A stretch of 64,000 nucleotides of DNA from CAZABP01 sp964483245. GTDB taxonomy: Bacteria; Planctomycetota; UBA1135; UBA2386. The stretch spans positions 1 to 64,000 of the forward strand of contig CAZABP010000016.1 in the NCBI GenBank assembly GCA_964483245.1, read 5' to 3'. Each line of letters opens with the position of its first letter. Position 1 is the stretch's first letter. The notes under the pieces are model-generated. The model made no database searches. It was not told the origin of the DNA and saw nothing but the letters and a program-made list of their open reading frames with translations. The position numbers and the translations under genes were made by a program. Positions 25,545 through 32,688 of this stretch are shown here, piece by piece.

Positions 25545-26114
25545 TTGCCCGCGACCGTGGCGGATGCGCCCCCTTCCTCGGTCGACCTCGTGCGTCGGAT
25601 CGCTCGCAGCGATCCGGACGCGTTCGCGCGTTTCTACGACCTCTGGTTCGACCGCAGCTTCGCGCTGGCTCGCAGCCTCACGCGCGGCGACGAGTCGTTC
25701 TGCCTCGACATCGTGCAGGACACGATGCTGCAGGTGATCCGCAAGCCGCCGTCCCCACAGAGCGAAGCCGCGCTCGCGCAGTGGCTCGGCCGCGCCATCC
25801 TGAGCCGCGCGATCGACCGATTGCGCGCCGAACGCCGCCGCCGCCGGCGCGAGGAACGCGCCGCGCGGGAGGAGCGCTGCGACGCCGCCGATGACGGCGC
25901 GTTCGAACAGAACGGCTGGCTCCGCACAGCACTCGCCGAGCTTCCTGCCGCCGACCGCGCGCTGCTGCACGCACGCTTCCACGACGATCTGACGTTTGCC
26001 GAGGCCGGCGCGCGCGCCGGCATGACCGCCAACGCCGCGCACGGCCGGATCCGCCGCGCGCTGCAACGCCTGCGCCTCGCTGCTCCCGGGAGACCCGACG
26101 ATGACGACCTCTGA
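25545..26114 (+). CDS. ECF-type RNA polymerase sigma factor
   Basis: A 189-residue sigma-70 family protein. Region 2 spans about residues 20-80 (SDPDAFARFYDLWFDRSFAL, then ESFCLDIVQDTMLQVI), and region 4 about 115-175 (LPAADRALLHARFHDDLTFAEAGARAGMTANAAHGRIRRAL). Initiation is uncertain: the frame opens with TTG at 25545, with an in-frame GTG at 25557 and no strong Shine-Dalgarno for either. It lies 3 bp after the secretin-like gene, and its last 14 bp overlap the ATG of the small membrane protein, the usual arrangement of an ECF factor with its anti-sigma factor. Confidence 0.88.
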   Translation: MPATVADAPPSSVDLVRRIARSDPDAFARFYDLWFDRSFALARSLTRGDESFCLDIVQDTMLQVIRKPPSPQSEAALAQWLGRAILSRAIDRLRAERRRRRREERAAREERCDAADDGAFEQNGWLRTALAELPAADRALLHARFHDDLTFAEAGARAGMTANAAHGRIRRALQRLRLAAPGRPDDDDL

Positions 26115-26520
26115 TCCGTTCGCATCCGCACCCGCTGCAATGCTCTCGCCGGCCGGCACCGCACGCCGCGACCTGCTGCGCGCCGAGCTGACCGGCCTGG
26201 TCCGGCGCCGGCGCACGGTGCGCCGCGTGACGCGCACCGCCGCCGTGTTGCTGTTCTCGGCCGGGATCGGCTGGCTCGCGCTGCGCGAGAAGCCCGCCGT
26301 GCTCCCCGCCGTCCCCGGCTACGAGGTCGTCGCCAACGATCCTTCGGTGTTGCAGCGCCTGTCGATCCCCGAGCGTCCGCTCGCAGCCGAGACGTTCCTC
26401 GACGACGACGGTCTGCAGGACTGGCTGCGGCGCGCCGGTCTGCCGCCCGGCTACGTGCGCACGCCGGAACGGATCGTGTTGATGCCGGAGGTCGCCGAAG
26501 CGCTCGCCGAAGCACCGTGA
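26101..26520 (+). CDS. Small single-pass membrane protein, putative anti-sigma partner
   Basis: A 139-residue protein. The N-terminal ~45 residues are charged and cytoplasmic-like (RRDLLRAELTGLVRRRRTVRR). One transmembrane helix follows (VLLFSAGIGWLALR, residues about 48-62), then an outside tail ending in LPPGYVRTPERIVLMPEV. Position and overlap with the sigma gene suggest an anti-sigma factor, but no zinc-binding HxxxCxxC motif is seen and the cytoplasmic part is short. A frameshifted, partly deleted copy of this gene lies at 30397-30567. Without the sigma context it would be simply hypothetical. Confidence 0.72.
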   Translation: MTTSDPFASAPAAMLSPAGTARRDLLRAELTGLVRRRRTVRRVTRTAAVLLFSAGIGWLALREKPAVLPAVPGYEVVANDPSVLQRLSIPERPLAAETFLDDDGLQDWLRRAGLPPGYVRTPERIVLMPEVAEALAEAP

Positions 26521-26605
26521 AGCGCGTGATTGGCAGGCCGCATGGCATCAGGTGCGCGGAGAGGGGTCACTCGCCGCCACCGCTCGAGCGGTGCTCGTGG
26601 CGGTA

Positions 26606-28267
26606 CTACTGGATCGTGACCGCGAGTGCGCGCGTGGTGACGCCGTACGGGCCGACCGCGTCCTGCCCGAAGACCAGCCATTGCGCGTAGAACGTCGCGC
26701 CGCGCAGGCGCGGGTCGTTGGGGATCGTTGTTTCGAACCGCGACCAGCCCTTGTGGCTGATGCCCTGCGCCTGCCGGACGAACTGTGCGTCGATCGAGGT
26801 GCGCAGCGTGCAGCCCGGCATGCCGAAGGCGGTGAGGTCGAGCGGGAGCGGGGTGCCGTTCCAGATGGTCGAGGAGGAGCCGAGTACGAGTTGTGCGGAG
26901 GTGCCCGGGACGACGCGGGACAAGTTGATCGCGAACGGCTTGCCGAGTTCCGGCGTGAAGCTGGTGCCGATGCGCGGGATCACGCCTGCGCGCGTCGCGC
27001 ATCCGGTGCCGAGCGTGGTGACGCCGACCGGCGCGCCTGAGTAGGCGCGGACGCGGTTGACCTTGCGCACAGGATCCCAGAAGCCGGGGATCACGAAGTC
27101 GGGGAACTCGTCGCCGTCGAGATCGCCGGCAGCGTAACCGAAATAGGATTGAAGATTCGAATCGACGACAGACCACAGGAGCGACTGGTCGCGACCGGAA
27201 TGGATGAAGGACTCCACGCCGAACCCACCGACGAACAGGTCATCGTGAGCGTCGCCGTCGATGTCGCCAACCCGCGCCAGCCAGTCGCCGAAGCGGCGCT
27301 CCGGCGGCAACCTTTGAAACCGGAACAACTCGCGGCCGTCCGGTCCACCGAAGCCGTAGACCCGGTACCGGGTAGGGACGACGACACTGCCGTGATCGCT
27401 GGCTGCAAAGTCGTCGAATCCATCGGCGTTGAGGTCGCCTGCGGCGCACCAGCCCAAAGCGAATGCTCCAGTCGGTTCCGGGGGATAGACGCGAAAATGC
27501 TCCTGGTGAGTCCGTCCGGAGTAGAAGCGCGGGACGTCTGGGCCTCGCAACGGGTGAAGACCGAACGGTCGGATCAGGTAGTCAGGGGTTCCGTCGCCGT
27601 TCACATCTCCTGCCGGCGCTGCCCAGCCGAAGCCATGGTACGGGACCTCCCCATAGTGGTCTGCGATCCTCAGGCCCGCTCGCAGCGACACGATGCTCAC
27701 TCTCCCGAGATAGAGATTGGGAGGAGTCGAGCCGTAGGAGTGGTCTCCGAACGAGAGCTCGGTGATGCCGTCACGATCCAGATCCCCGACTGCGTCGACG
27801 CGACCTGTCCAGGATGTGTTCGCCCAACGCAGGATCGGCGCTCGCTTGGCGCCGGACCAGATCGTGTGGATCGCGTAGTTGGGTCCGTGCGTGATCGTGA
27901 ACCAGTCGGGCACGGCGTCCAGATCGACGTCGCCCAGCGCAAGCGTCCAACCGAGGTTCTCGTTGGCGTAGGTTCCACGAAGCTCGAACAGCTGCTGTCC
28001 CGTCCGACCCGAGTAGACGTGGATGCGCCCCGAATCCACCGGCGCGCCGACCGGCTCACGCTCCGAGACTGCCAGCTCGGTCGCGCCGTCGCGATCGAGG
28101 TCCCCGATCATGGTGATCGATTCGCCGAACCGATCGTCCCCGCCTGGCCGCGGCGTCCCGCTCCACTCGTGGATCAAGCGTTGCGCCGGAAGCACGGAGG
28201 CGAGCAGAAGCGCGACCGCTGCTCCGTGGCGCATCAGGCGAAGCCCAGCGCTGACCGACTCGACCAT
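26606..28267 (-). CDS. Exported FG-GAP/VCBS beta-propeller protein with LGxGC C-terminal domain
   Basis: A 553-residue exported protein. The signal peptide (AAVALLLASVLPAQ) leaves an N-terminal Gln region. Seven or so FG-GAP/VCBS repeats follow, each with a Ca2+-loop-like motif (GDLDRDGATEL, GDVNGDGTPDY, GDIDGDAHDDL, GDLDGDEFPDF). The last 130 residues form a separate domain starting LGTGCATRAG and ending GVTTRALAV, shared with the Kelch protein at 32689. The ATG at 28267 has AGGTGA 6 nt upstream (28274-28279), inside the end of the preceding gene, and the two are separated by 1 bp, so they form an operon. Function: probably extracellular or cell-surface binding; no catalytic residues recognised. 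Confidence 0.85.
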   Translation of the reverse strand: MVESVSAGLRLMRHGAAVALLLASVLPAQRLIHEWSGTPRPGGDDRFGESITMIGDLDRDGATELAVSEREPVGAPVDSGRIHVYSGRTGQQLFELRGTYANENLGWTLALGDVDLDAVPDWFTITHGPNYAIHTIWSGAKRAPILRWANTSWTGRVDAVGDLDRDGITELSFGDHSYGSTPPNLYLGRVSIVSLRAGLRIADHYGEVPYHGFGWAAPAGDVNGDGTPDYLIRPFGLHPLRGPDVPRFYSGRTHQEHFRVYPPEPTGAFALGWCAAGDLNADGFDDFAASDHGSVVVPTRYRVYGFGGPDGRELFRFQRLPPERRFGDWLARVGDIDGDAHDDLFVGGFGVESFIHSGRDQSLLWSVVDSNLQSYFGYAAGDLDGDEFPDFVIPGFWDPVRKVNRVRAYSGAPVGVTTLGTGCATRAGVIPRIGTSFTPELGKPFAINLSRVVPGTSAQLVLGSSSTIWNGTPLPLDLTAFGMPGCTLRTSIDAQFVRQAQGISHKGWSRFETTIPNDPRLRGATFYAQWLVFGQDAVGPYGVTTRALAVTIQ

Positions 28268-28268
28268 G

Positions 28269-30089
28269 TCACATCACCTGCACGAACGCTGCCACGCTCG
28301 GGAATCTCGTATTCACGCCGCCCCACGTGTTCTTCGTCACGACGAACAGCATGTAGTAGCCCGGTGGCGCGATATTCCTTCCACCCTGCGCGATCGCGGG
28401 GAGCGGCTGCAGCGTGAGCTGGTTGCCGGAAGCTGCTTGTACCGGGAGGCGGACCACCTTCTGATCCCAGTCGAAGTGGTGGGTCACCGACGCGCACCGG
28501 ATCAATGTCGCGAATTCGATCTCCGTCGCCGGATTCTGGGCGCCTGCGAGCGCGATCGTCAACGTCGGGATCGCAGCGCCGTAGTTGAGCACGGCTGGCG
28601 GATTCACGAGCTGGGGGCGGGCAACGGCCCAGCGCAGGTAGTCCGGGAGGAAGATCTCGGCGTCCGTGTGGATCAGCGCGTTAGGGGGCAGAGTGGTCTT
28701 GTAGCCGCCGGCCAGCAGCACGCGGCCATCGGGCAGCAACACGGCTACGGTGTGGTAAAGCCGTGGCGAATCGTGCGGCTCCAGCAGCTGCCATCCGGCC
28801 TGAGCATTCAGGAGATCCAGTCGTTCAGGCTCGTAGACCGGCTGCGGAGCCACTTCTGGCGGATTGCCTGTCGCTTTGGCAAAGGGAGCGAATTGGTTCT
28901 CGCTTCCCCCGAAGACCACCACGCTCATGTCCGGCAGGATCGTGGCATTGGCGAAGAGCCGGCGCTTGCTCAGCGTCGACCACCCGGCCGGTCGCGTCCA
29001 AGTTGACTGCGTGTTGCTCGGATCTGTCATCTCCCAGGCGGTGTTCTCCGCTACACGACTCGGCGGAGCTTTCCTGTACCAGAGATTCGAGTCCCAGCCG
29101 CCGATCACGACGACGCGGTCGGTGCTGGGTGACTGGCCCACGGTCCATGGCCAGAGGAACGCCGTTGGATACACCAGATTCACGAGCTGGCTGCTGCTGT
29201 CCTGCAGCGTCGATGGGTGAGCTTGCCAAGTCCATGTACTCGGTGCTCCCGCGGAGACGTTGACGAACGCCGAAGGGCAGTAGTCGCGGTTGACCGTGCC
29301 GTTGTAGGCGCCCCAAGTTGCGACTGAGCAGAACACGTAGCCATTCGAGAGCAGGTGCAGCAGCGGGTAGAAGTGGAACCCGAGGAGCGGCGGGGTCTTG
29401 CCCAGCCCGAGCACGGCGTCGCCACTCGGCATCCCGATCCACGTCCAGCTCGCCTTGTCGAAGACCTGGTGTTCGTCGGCTCGGTAGAAGACTGGCTCCA
29501 GCTGCCCGGTCCGGTACGGCCCGCAGGCCGCTGAGTTCCACGGTGCAGTACCTCCTCCCGCCAGGAACGCACGGCCGTCGGGCAGCGCAATCACGGAGGG
29601 GTAGTAGTGCCCCACGTCCTGTCCGGGGTTCGGCAGGTGCAGTAGCTCTGGAGTCTGCTGCCAAAGCAGCGAGTCAGGGAAGAACACGTACGACCAGTTC
29701 GGCTCCGTCTGGTCGCACTGTGAGTTCCGATCACCGCCGGCGAGGATGAGGTCGCCATCCTTGTCCCAGGTGTGGCCGGCGCAGAACTGGTTGTCGAGAT
29801 GGTGGCCCGCGTTGGCGAGCTCAAGCGTGTGCGGTGCCGCCGGGTCCCAGAGCCACACGGTCTCGGTGGTTGCGTGGGTACGGAAGACGAGAACCTTCCC
29901 TTGGTGCGGCCCCGGCTTGCCGATCAGGGCGGCGTGCGCGATCTCCCAACCGTTCGGCAGGTTGGGCGACCAGTTGTAGGGCCCCTCCCAGCCGTCAGGG
30001 TTCCAGCCGATCTGCGCGGTGAGCGGTGCGAAACCAACGAGTACGAACGACGCGAGCGCGACGAGCGACGAGCGACGAGCGACGAGCAA
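28269..30089 (-). CDS. Radical-copper oxidase (galactose/glyoxal oxidase-like), possible phase-variable start
   Basis: A 606-residue exported Kelch-propeller oxidase (AA5-like) with a C-terminal DUF1929-type domain. With the TTG at 30089 as residue 1, expected cofactor residues are all visible: Cys103 (QFCAGH) for the Tyr-Cys crosslink, Tyr162/163 (GHYYPSV), Tyr445-His446 (RLYHTVAV) and His537/538 (THHFDWDQ). Such enzymes oxidise primary alcohols or aldehydes and make H2O2. The signal peptide ends in PLTAQ. The start is the odd part: the best Shine-Dalgarno/ATG pair (GAGGAG, 8 nt, ATG at 30114) is out of frame by one base because of a six-copy 7-bp repeat; TTG 30089 or GTG 30140 are the in-frame choices. 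It is the first gene of an operon with the FG-GAP gene. Confidence 0.82.
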   Translation of the reverse strand: MLVARRSSLVALASFVLVGFAPLTAQIGWNPDGWEGPYNWSPNLPNGWEIAHAALIGKPGPHQGKVLVFRTHATTETVWLWDPAAPHTLELANAGHHLDNQFCAGHTWDKDGDLILAGGDRNSQCDQTEPNWSYVFFPDSLLWQQTPELLHLPNPGQDVGHYYPSVIALPDGRAFLAGGGTAPWNSAACGPYRTGQLEPVFYRADEHQVFDKASWTWIGMPSGDAVLGLGKTPPLLGFHFYPLLHLLSNGYVFCSVATWGAYNGTVNRDYCPSAFVNVSAGAPSTWTWQAHPSTLQDSSSQLVNLVYPTAFLWPWTVGQSPSTDRVVVIGGWDSNLWYRKAPPSRVAENTAWEMTDPSNTQSTWTRPAGWSTLSKRRLFANATILPDMSVVVFGGSENQFAPFAKATGNPPEVAPQPVYEPERLDLLNAQAGWQLLEPHDSPRLYHTVAVLLPDGRVLLAGGYKTTLPPNALIHTDAEIFLPDYLRWAVARPQLVNPPAVLNYGAAIPTLTIALAGAQNPATEIEFATLIRCASVTHHFDWDQKVVRLPVQAASGNQLTLQPLPAIAQGGRNIAPPGYYMLFVVTKNTWGGVNTRFPSVAAFVQVM

Positions 30090-30100
30090 CGAGCAACGAG
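30059..30100. repeat. Six tandem heptamers (4x CGACGAG, 2x CAACGAG) in signal-peptide region
   Basis: On the + strand four CGACGAG units (30059-30086) are followed by two CAACGAG units (30087-30100). The tract lies 11 bp downstream of the ATG at 30114, inside the signal-peptide coding region of the copper oxidase (minus strand). Because 7 is not a multiple of 3, each gain or loss changes the reading frame. From that ATG, five or eight copies would join the mature frame; six do not. Confidence 0.93.
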
Positions 30101-30122
30101 ATGAACGAACCCATGCGGTTGT

Positions 30123-30128
30123 CTCCTC
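30123..30128 (-). promoter_or_regulatory. Shine-Dalgarno GAGGAG before out-of-frame ATG at 30114
   Basis: On the minus strand GAGGAG is followed by 8 nt and then ATG (30114-30112), which reads MGSFISLLVARRSS before running out of the oxidase frame. It is a much better initiation context than the in-frame TTG or GTG. Confidence 0.7.
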
Positions 30129-30211
30129 GGTATGGGCCACCGCGCAACTTAGCGTGCGTGGAGCGAGTCGGTCAACGGGGACAGGGATGCGCGCGAGCGC
30201 CTGGTCCATCC

Positions 30212-30377
30212 CTAGAAGTCGTTTCACCAAGCCTCCGCGGCTGCGGCCAGCCCCCGCACCCGATAGCGGCGTCGCGAGATCTGTGGCGAATCCATCGATT
30301 CGCCTGCGATCTCGCTCCTTGCACTCGGCCGCGCTGGCTCGGCCTCGCCTGCGAAGCATTCGTGAAACGACTTCTAG
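30212..30377. mobile_element. 166-bp palindromic MITE-like element with perfect 16-bp ends
   Basis: CTAGAAGTCGTTTCAC at 30212-30227 is exactly inverted at 30362-30377. Aligning the two 81-bp arms without gaps shows further matches inside, and the centre is a hairpin GGCGAATC-CATC-GATTCGCC flanked by CGAGATC/GATCTCG. The whole element is 81 + 4 + 81 bp. It encodes nothing. No target-site duplication longer than 1-2 bp is evident. It abuts the truncated paralogue at its right side. It resembles a MITE or a large extragenic palindrome; no second copy occurs in the window. Confidence 0.75.
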
Positions 30378-30396
30378 CGGTTGCCATTGTGCGCTG

Positions 30397-30567
30397 GCAT
30401 CGGCTGGCTCGCGTTGCGCGCAGAGCCCGCAGCCCTGCCGGTTGTGCCGGGCCGACGGTCTGCAGGATTGGCTGCGGCGCGCCGGTCTGCCGCCCGGCTA
30501 CGTGCGCACGCCGGAACGGATCGTGTTGATGCCGGAGGTCGCCGAGGCGCTCGCCGAAGCACCGTGA
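30397..30567 (+). pseudogene. Frameshifted, internally deleted copy of the small membrane protein gene
   Basis: Compared with the gene at 26101-26520, bases 30397-30453 match the membrane-helix part (IGWLALR, then EPAALPVVPG) at about 75% identity. Then 86 bp are missing, which shifts the frame, and 30453-30573 match 26406-26526 with only two differences in 121 bp. No start codon or upstream half is intact; the palindromic element ends 19 bp upstream. A short stretch left of the element (RERLVHP then stop at the element edge) weakly resembles the cytoplasmic part, which may mean the element split the gene. Confidence 0.75.
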
Positions 30568-31271
30568 AGCGCGAGCATCCGCGCCACGAGCAGATGTCCG
30601 AACAGCGCCGCCTGCACCAACAGCGCCGGTAGCCAGACGAACGGCGCCTGCGCGACCCAGGTGTTCGGCGGCTCGGTGTGGAACACGCGCAGCGGCGTCG
30701 GCATCGACAACACCGCGATCGACACGATGACCACCAGCAGCGTCAGCCCGAGCAGGTTCCAGGCGCGCACGAGCCAGAGCGGTAACCGCCCGCCGCGCGC
30801 CAGCGCGACGACGTACAGCGCGAGCGCCGTGATCCCGGTCAGCACGTCGTAGTTGCCGGCGACCCAAGTCATCTGCGGCGGCACGAACCCTTCGCGCCAG
30901 CCTTCGAACAGCAGCACCTCGACCAGGATCCGGAACGACTGGTAGCCGATCGCCCAGGTCCACGGCAGCCCCTGCGCCAGCCGCGTCCCGAACCGCGAGC
31001 GCGCCAGGTGGATCGTGCCGCCGACCGACATCACGAGCAGCAGCAGCATCGGCGGCGGCATCGTGCCGAATGCGAGATGGCCGCGTGCGGCCGCGAAGTA
31101 CGTCACTGCCATCCACAGCGCCGCGACGAGCAACGTCCCGGCGACCCAGCGGCGTGTCGTCGCCGGAGCTTCGCCGATCCCGCGGCCGGCGCGCGCGACC
31201 GCCATGCCGAGCGCGAGCACGAGCCCGACGCACAACGCCGTGAACGTCGTCGTGAACAGGGGCGATGGCAT
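30498..31271 (-). CDS. Polytopic membrane protein of unknown function
   Basis: A 257-residue protein with about seven transmembrane helices (first FTALCVGLVLALGMAVA; last VWLPALLVQAALFGHLLV). Conserved-looking segments are AIGYQSFRILVEVLLF and QMTWVAGNYDVLTGITAL, which I associate with an uncharacterised bacterial membrane family. The start at 31271 overlaps the upstream lipoprotein stop (TGATG). The last ~23 residues (ALHGASASASATSGINTIRS) are antisense to the pseudogene at 30397-30567, so the natural C-terminus was probably replaced by readthrough into that remnant. Third gene of an operon with two related lipoproteins. Confidence 0.7.
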   Translation of the reverse strand: MPSPLFTTTFTALCVGLVLALGMAVARAGRGIGEAPATTRRWVAGTLLVAALWMAVTYFAAARGHLAFGTMPPPMLLLLVMSVGGTIHLARSRFGTRLAQGLPWTWAIGYQSFRILVEVLLFEGWREGFVPPQMTWVAGNYDVLTGITALALYVVALARGGRLPLWLVRAWNLLGLTLLVVIVSIAVLSMPTPLRVFHTEPPNTWVAQAPFVWLPALLVQAALFGHLLVARMLALHGASASASATSGINTIRSGVRT

Positions 31272-31906
31272 CAGAACGTGACCTTCCCGCCGAGCGTCAG
31301 CTGACCGATGTGAGCCAGCGTGCCGTCGGCATCGCCGGCGAAGATCGCACTGCCGCCGAGCTCGAGCATGAAGCCGTCGGCGACCTGCAGCTCGAGCCCG
31401 ACCCGCACCATGCCGGCGACGCCGGTGTCGTCTGGGAACGCGACCGGCATGTCGAGCCACGCTGCGCCGATGCCGGCACCGATCACGCCGAACAGCGGGA
31501 GCGCGGGATCATCGAAGCCGCCGCGGAACTGCACGTCGGCCAGCAGCAGATCCAGCTCGGCGGTGCCCCCGGTCAGCTGCTCGCCGAACCGCGCGCCTTC
31601 GTACAACAGGCCGACGTTGATCACCCCGTTGCCGATGCCGGCGCGGACACCGGCGCCGTAACCGCTTTCGAAGCGTGCGCTGCTGATCCGGCTCGACTGC
31701 TCAGCGATGCTCGCGTACGGGACCCCGAACAGATCGAACTGGAAGCGATCGAAGCGATCACTGCGCAAGCTGCGCTCCGCGGCGGCCGGCTCGACCGGGG
31801 ACTCCGGTCGCGGTGGCGCGGCTGCGGAGAACGCTGCGCAGCAGCACAGCGGCACCACTGCCAGCAGGGTCCACGCGGCGAGCAGCGGTTGCCGGACGTG
31901 GCGCAT
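31271..31906 (-). CDS. Lipoprotein, small beta-barrel-like, paralogue of upstream gene
   Basis: A 211-residue protein. The N-terminus is a hydrophobic helix ending in consecutive cysteines (LAVVPLCCCAAF), consistent with a lipobox. The body alternates Gly, aromatic and polar residues like outer-membrane beta strands (GYGAGVRAGIGNGVINVGLLYEG cut short here as GYGAGVRAGIGNG), and ends with the C-terminal Phe typical of outer-membrane proteins (LTLGGKVTF). It shares layout with the gene at 31906 (DRFDRFQFDLFGVP versus DTFDRVQLDLYAVP), so the pair arose by tandem duplication. Coupled to both neighbours by TGATG overlaps. Function unknown. Confidence 0.7.
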   Translation of the reverse strand: MRHVRQPLLAAWTLLAVVPLCCCAAFSAAAPPRPESPVEPAAAERSLRSDRFDRFQFDLFGVPYASIAEQSSRISSARFESGYGAGVRAGIGNGVINVGLLYEGARFGEQLTGGTAELDLLLADVQFRGGFDDPALPLFGVIGAGIGAAWLDMPVAFPDDTGVAGMVRVGLELQVADGFMLELGGSAIFAGDADGTLAHIGQLTLGGKVTF

Positions 31907-32568
31907 CAGAACATCAGCTTGCCGCCGAGCGTGATCTGCGTGCCGTAGCCGAGCGTGTTGCCGACCTCGCCGGCACCGAACGCACCGACCGTCAGGTCGA
32001 GCAGCAGCGTCTCGCTGAGCTCGTATTCGACGCCGGCGCGCATCAGGACGGCGCCTCCCTTGTCGTTGTCGAAGTCGCCCGGCAGCTCGATCCACGCACC
32101 GCCGACGCCGAGATCCCCGATGAAGTGCACCCGCTGCTCACGCTCGATCAGCGGCACGCGCCAGGCGAAGTCGAGCAGCAGGAACTCGAGCTGCGCCTCG
32201 CCGCCGGTGCGCTGCTCGTCGTGCCAGGTCGCCTGATACAGCAGGCCGACGTTGAACTTCCGGTCGCCCATGCCGAAGCGGACGCCATAGCCGGCGCCGG
32301 TCTCGACTTCCGCCTTGCCGCCGAACTGCCCCGAGCCGCGTGACTCCGAGTCGACCCACAGCGCCGGGACGGCGTACAGATCGAGCTGCACGCGATCGAA
32401 CGTGTCGGCCGGGATCGGGCGCTGCAGTGCGTGTGGGAGTTCCGGCGTCTCGGCCGGCTCGGGCCATGGTGCAGCATCGGTCACGACCGCTGCAGGCCTC
32501 GGGTGCGGCGCCGGCGCGGCCGCGCATGCCGCGAGCAGCGGGAGCAGCAGATACGGCGCGCGACGCAT
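31906..32568 (-). CDS. Lipoprotein, small beta-barrel-like, first gene of operon
   Basis: A 220-residue protein with a lipobox (LLPLLAACAAA, Cys15), a Pro/Ala-rich linker and a beta-rich C-terminal domain ending in LGGKLMF. It is a paralogue of the next gene: both have the DxFDR.Q.DL motif after the linker, a G.GVR.G.G....NVGLLY block and a G.I/T.LGGK..F end. An outer-membrane or periplasmic structural role is plausible. It is preceded by 120 bp without a gene, where the operon promoter should lie. Confidence 0.72.
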   Translation of the reverse strand: MRRAPYLLLPLLAACAAAPAPHPRPAAVVTDAAPWPEPAETPELPHALQRPIPADTFDRVQLDLYAVPALWVDSESRGSGQFGGKAEVETGAGYGVRFGMGDRKFNVGLLYQATWHDEQRTGGEAQLEFLLLDFAWRVPLIEREQRVHFIGDLGVGGAWIELPGDFDNDKGGAVLMRAGVEYELSETLLLDLTVGAFGAGEVGNTLGYGTQITLGGKLMF

Positions 32569-32688
32569 GGCGGGCCGGGCACGCTAGCGCGGGCCGGACC
32601 TCCGTGTCCATCTGCAGGTCCGCGGGATACGACCGCTGCCCCATTTCCCGGCTAGCATGCCGCCGGTTCGTTCGAGGAAGGCCCGGAC

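Noticed and set aside
30059..30100. CRISPR-like or microsatellite array unrelated to genes
   Set aside because: Units are only 7 bp with no spacers; location inside a signal peptide explains them better.
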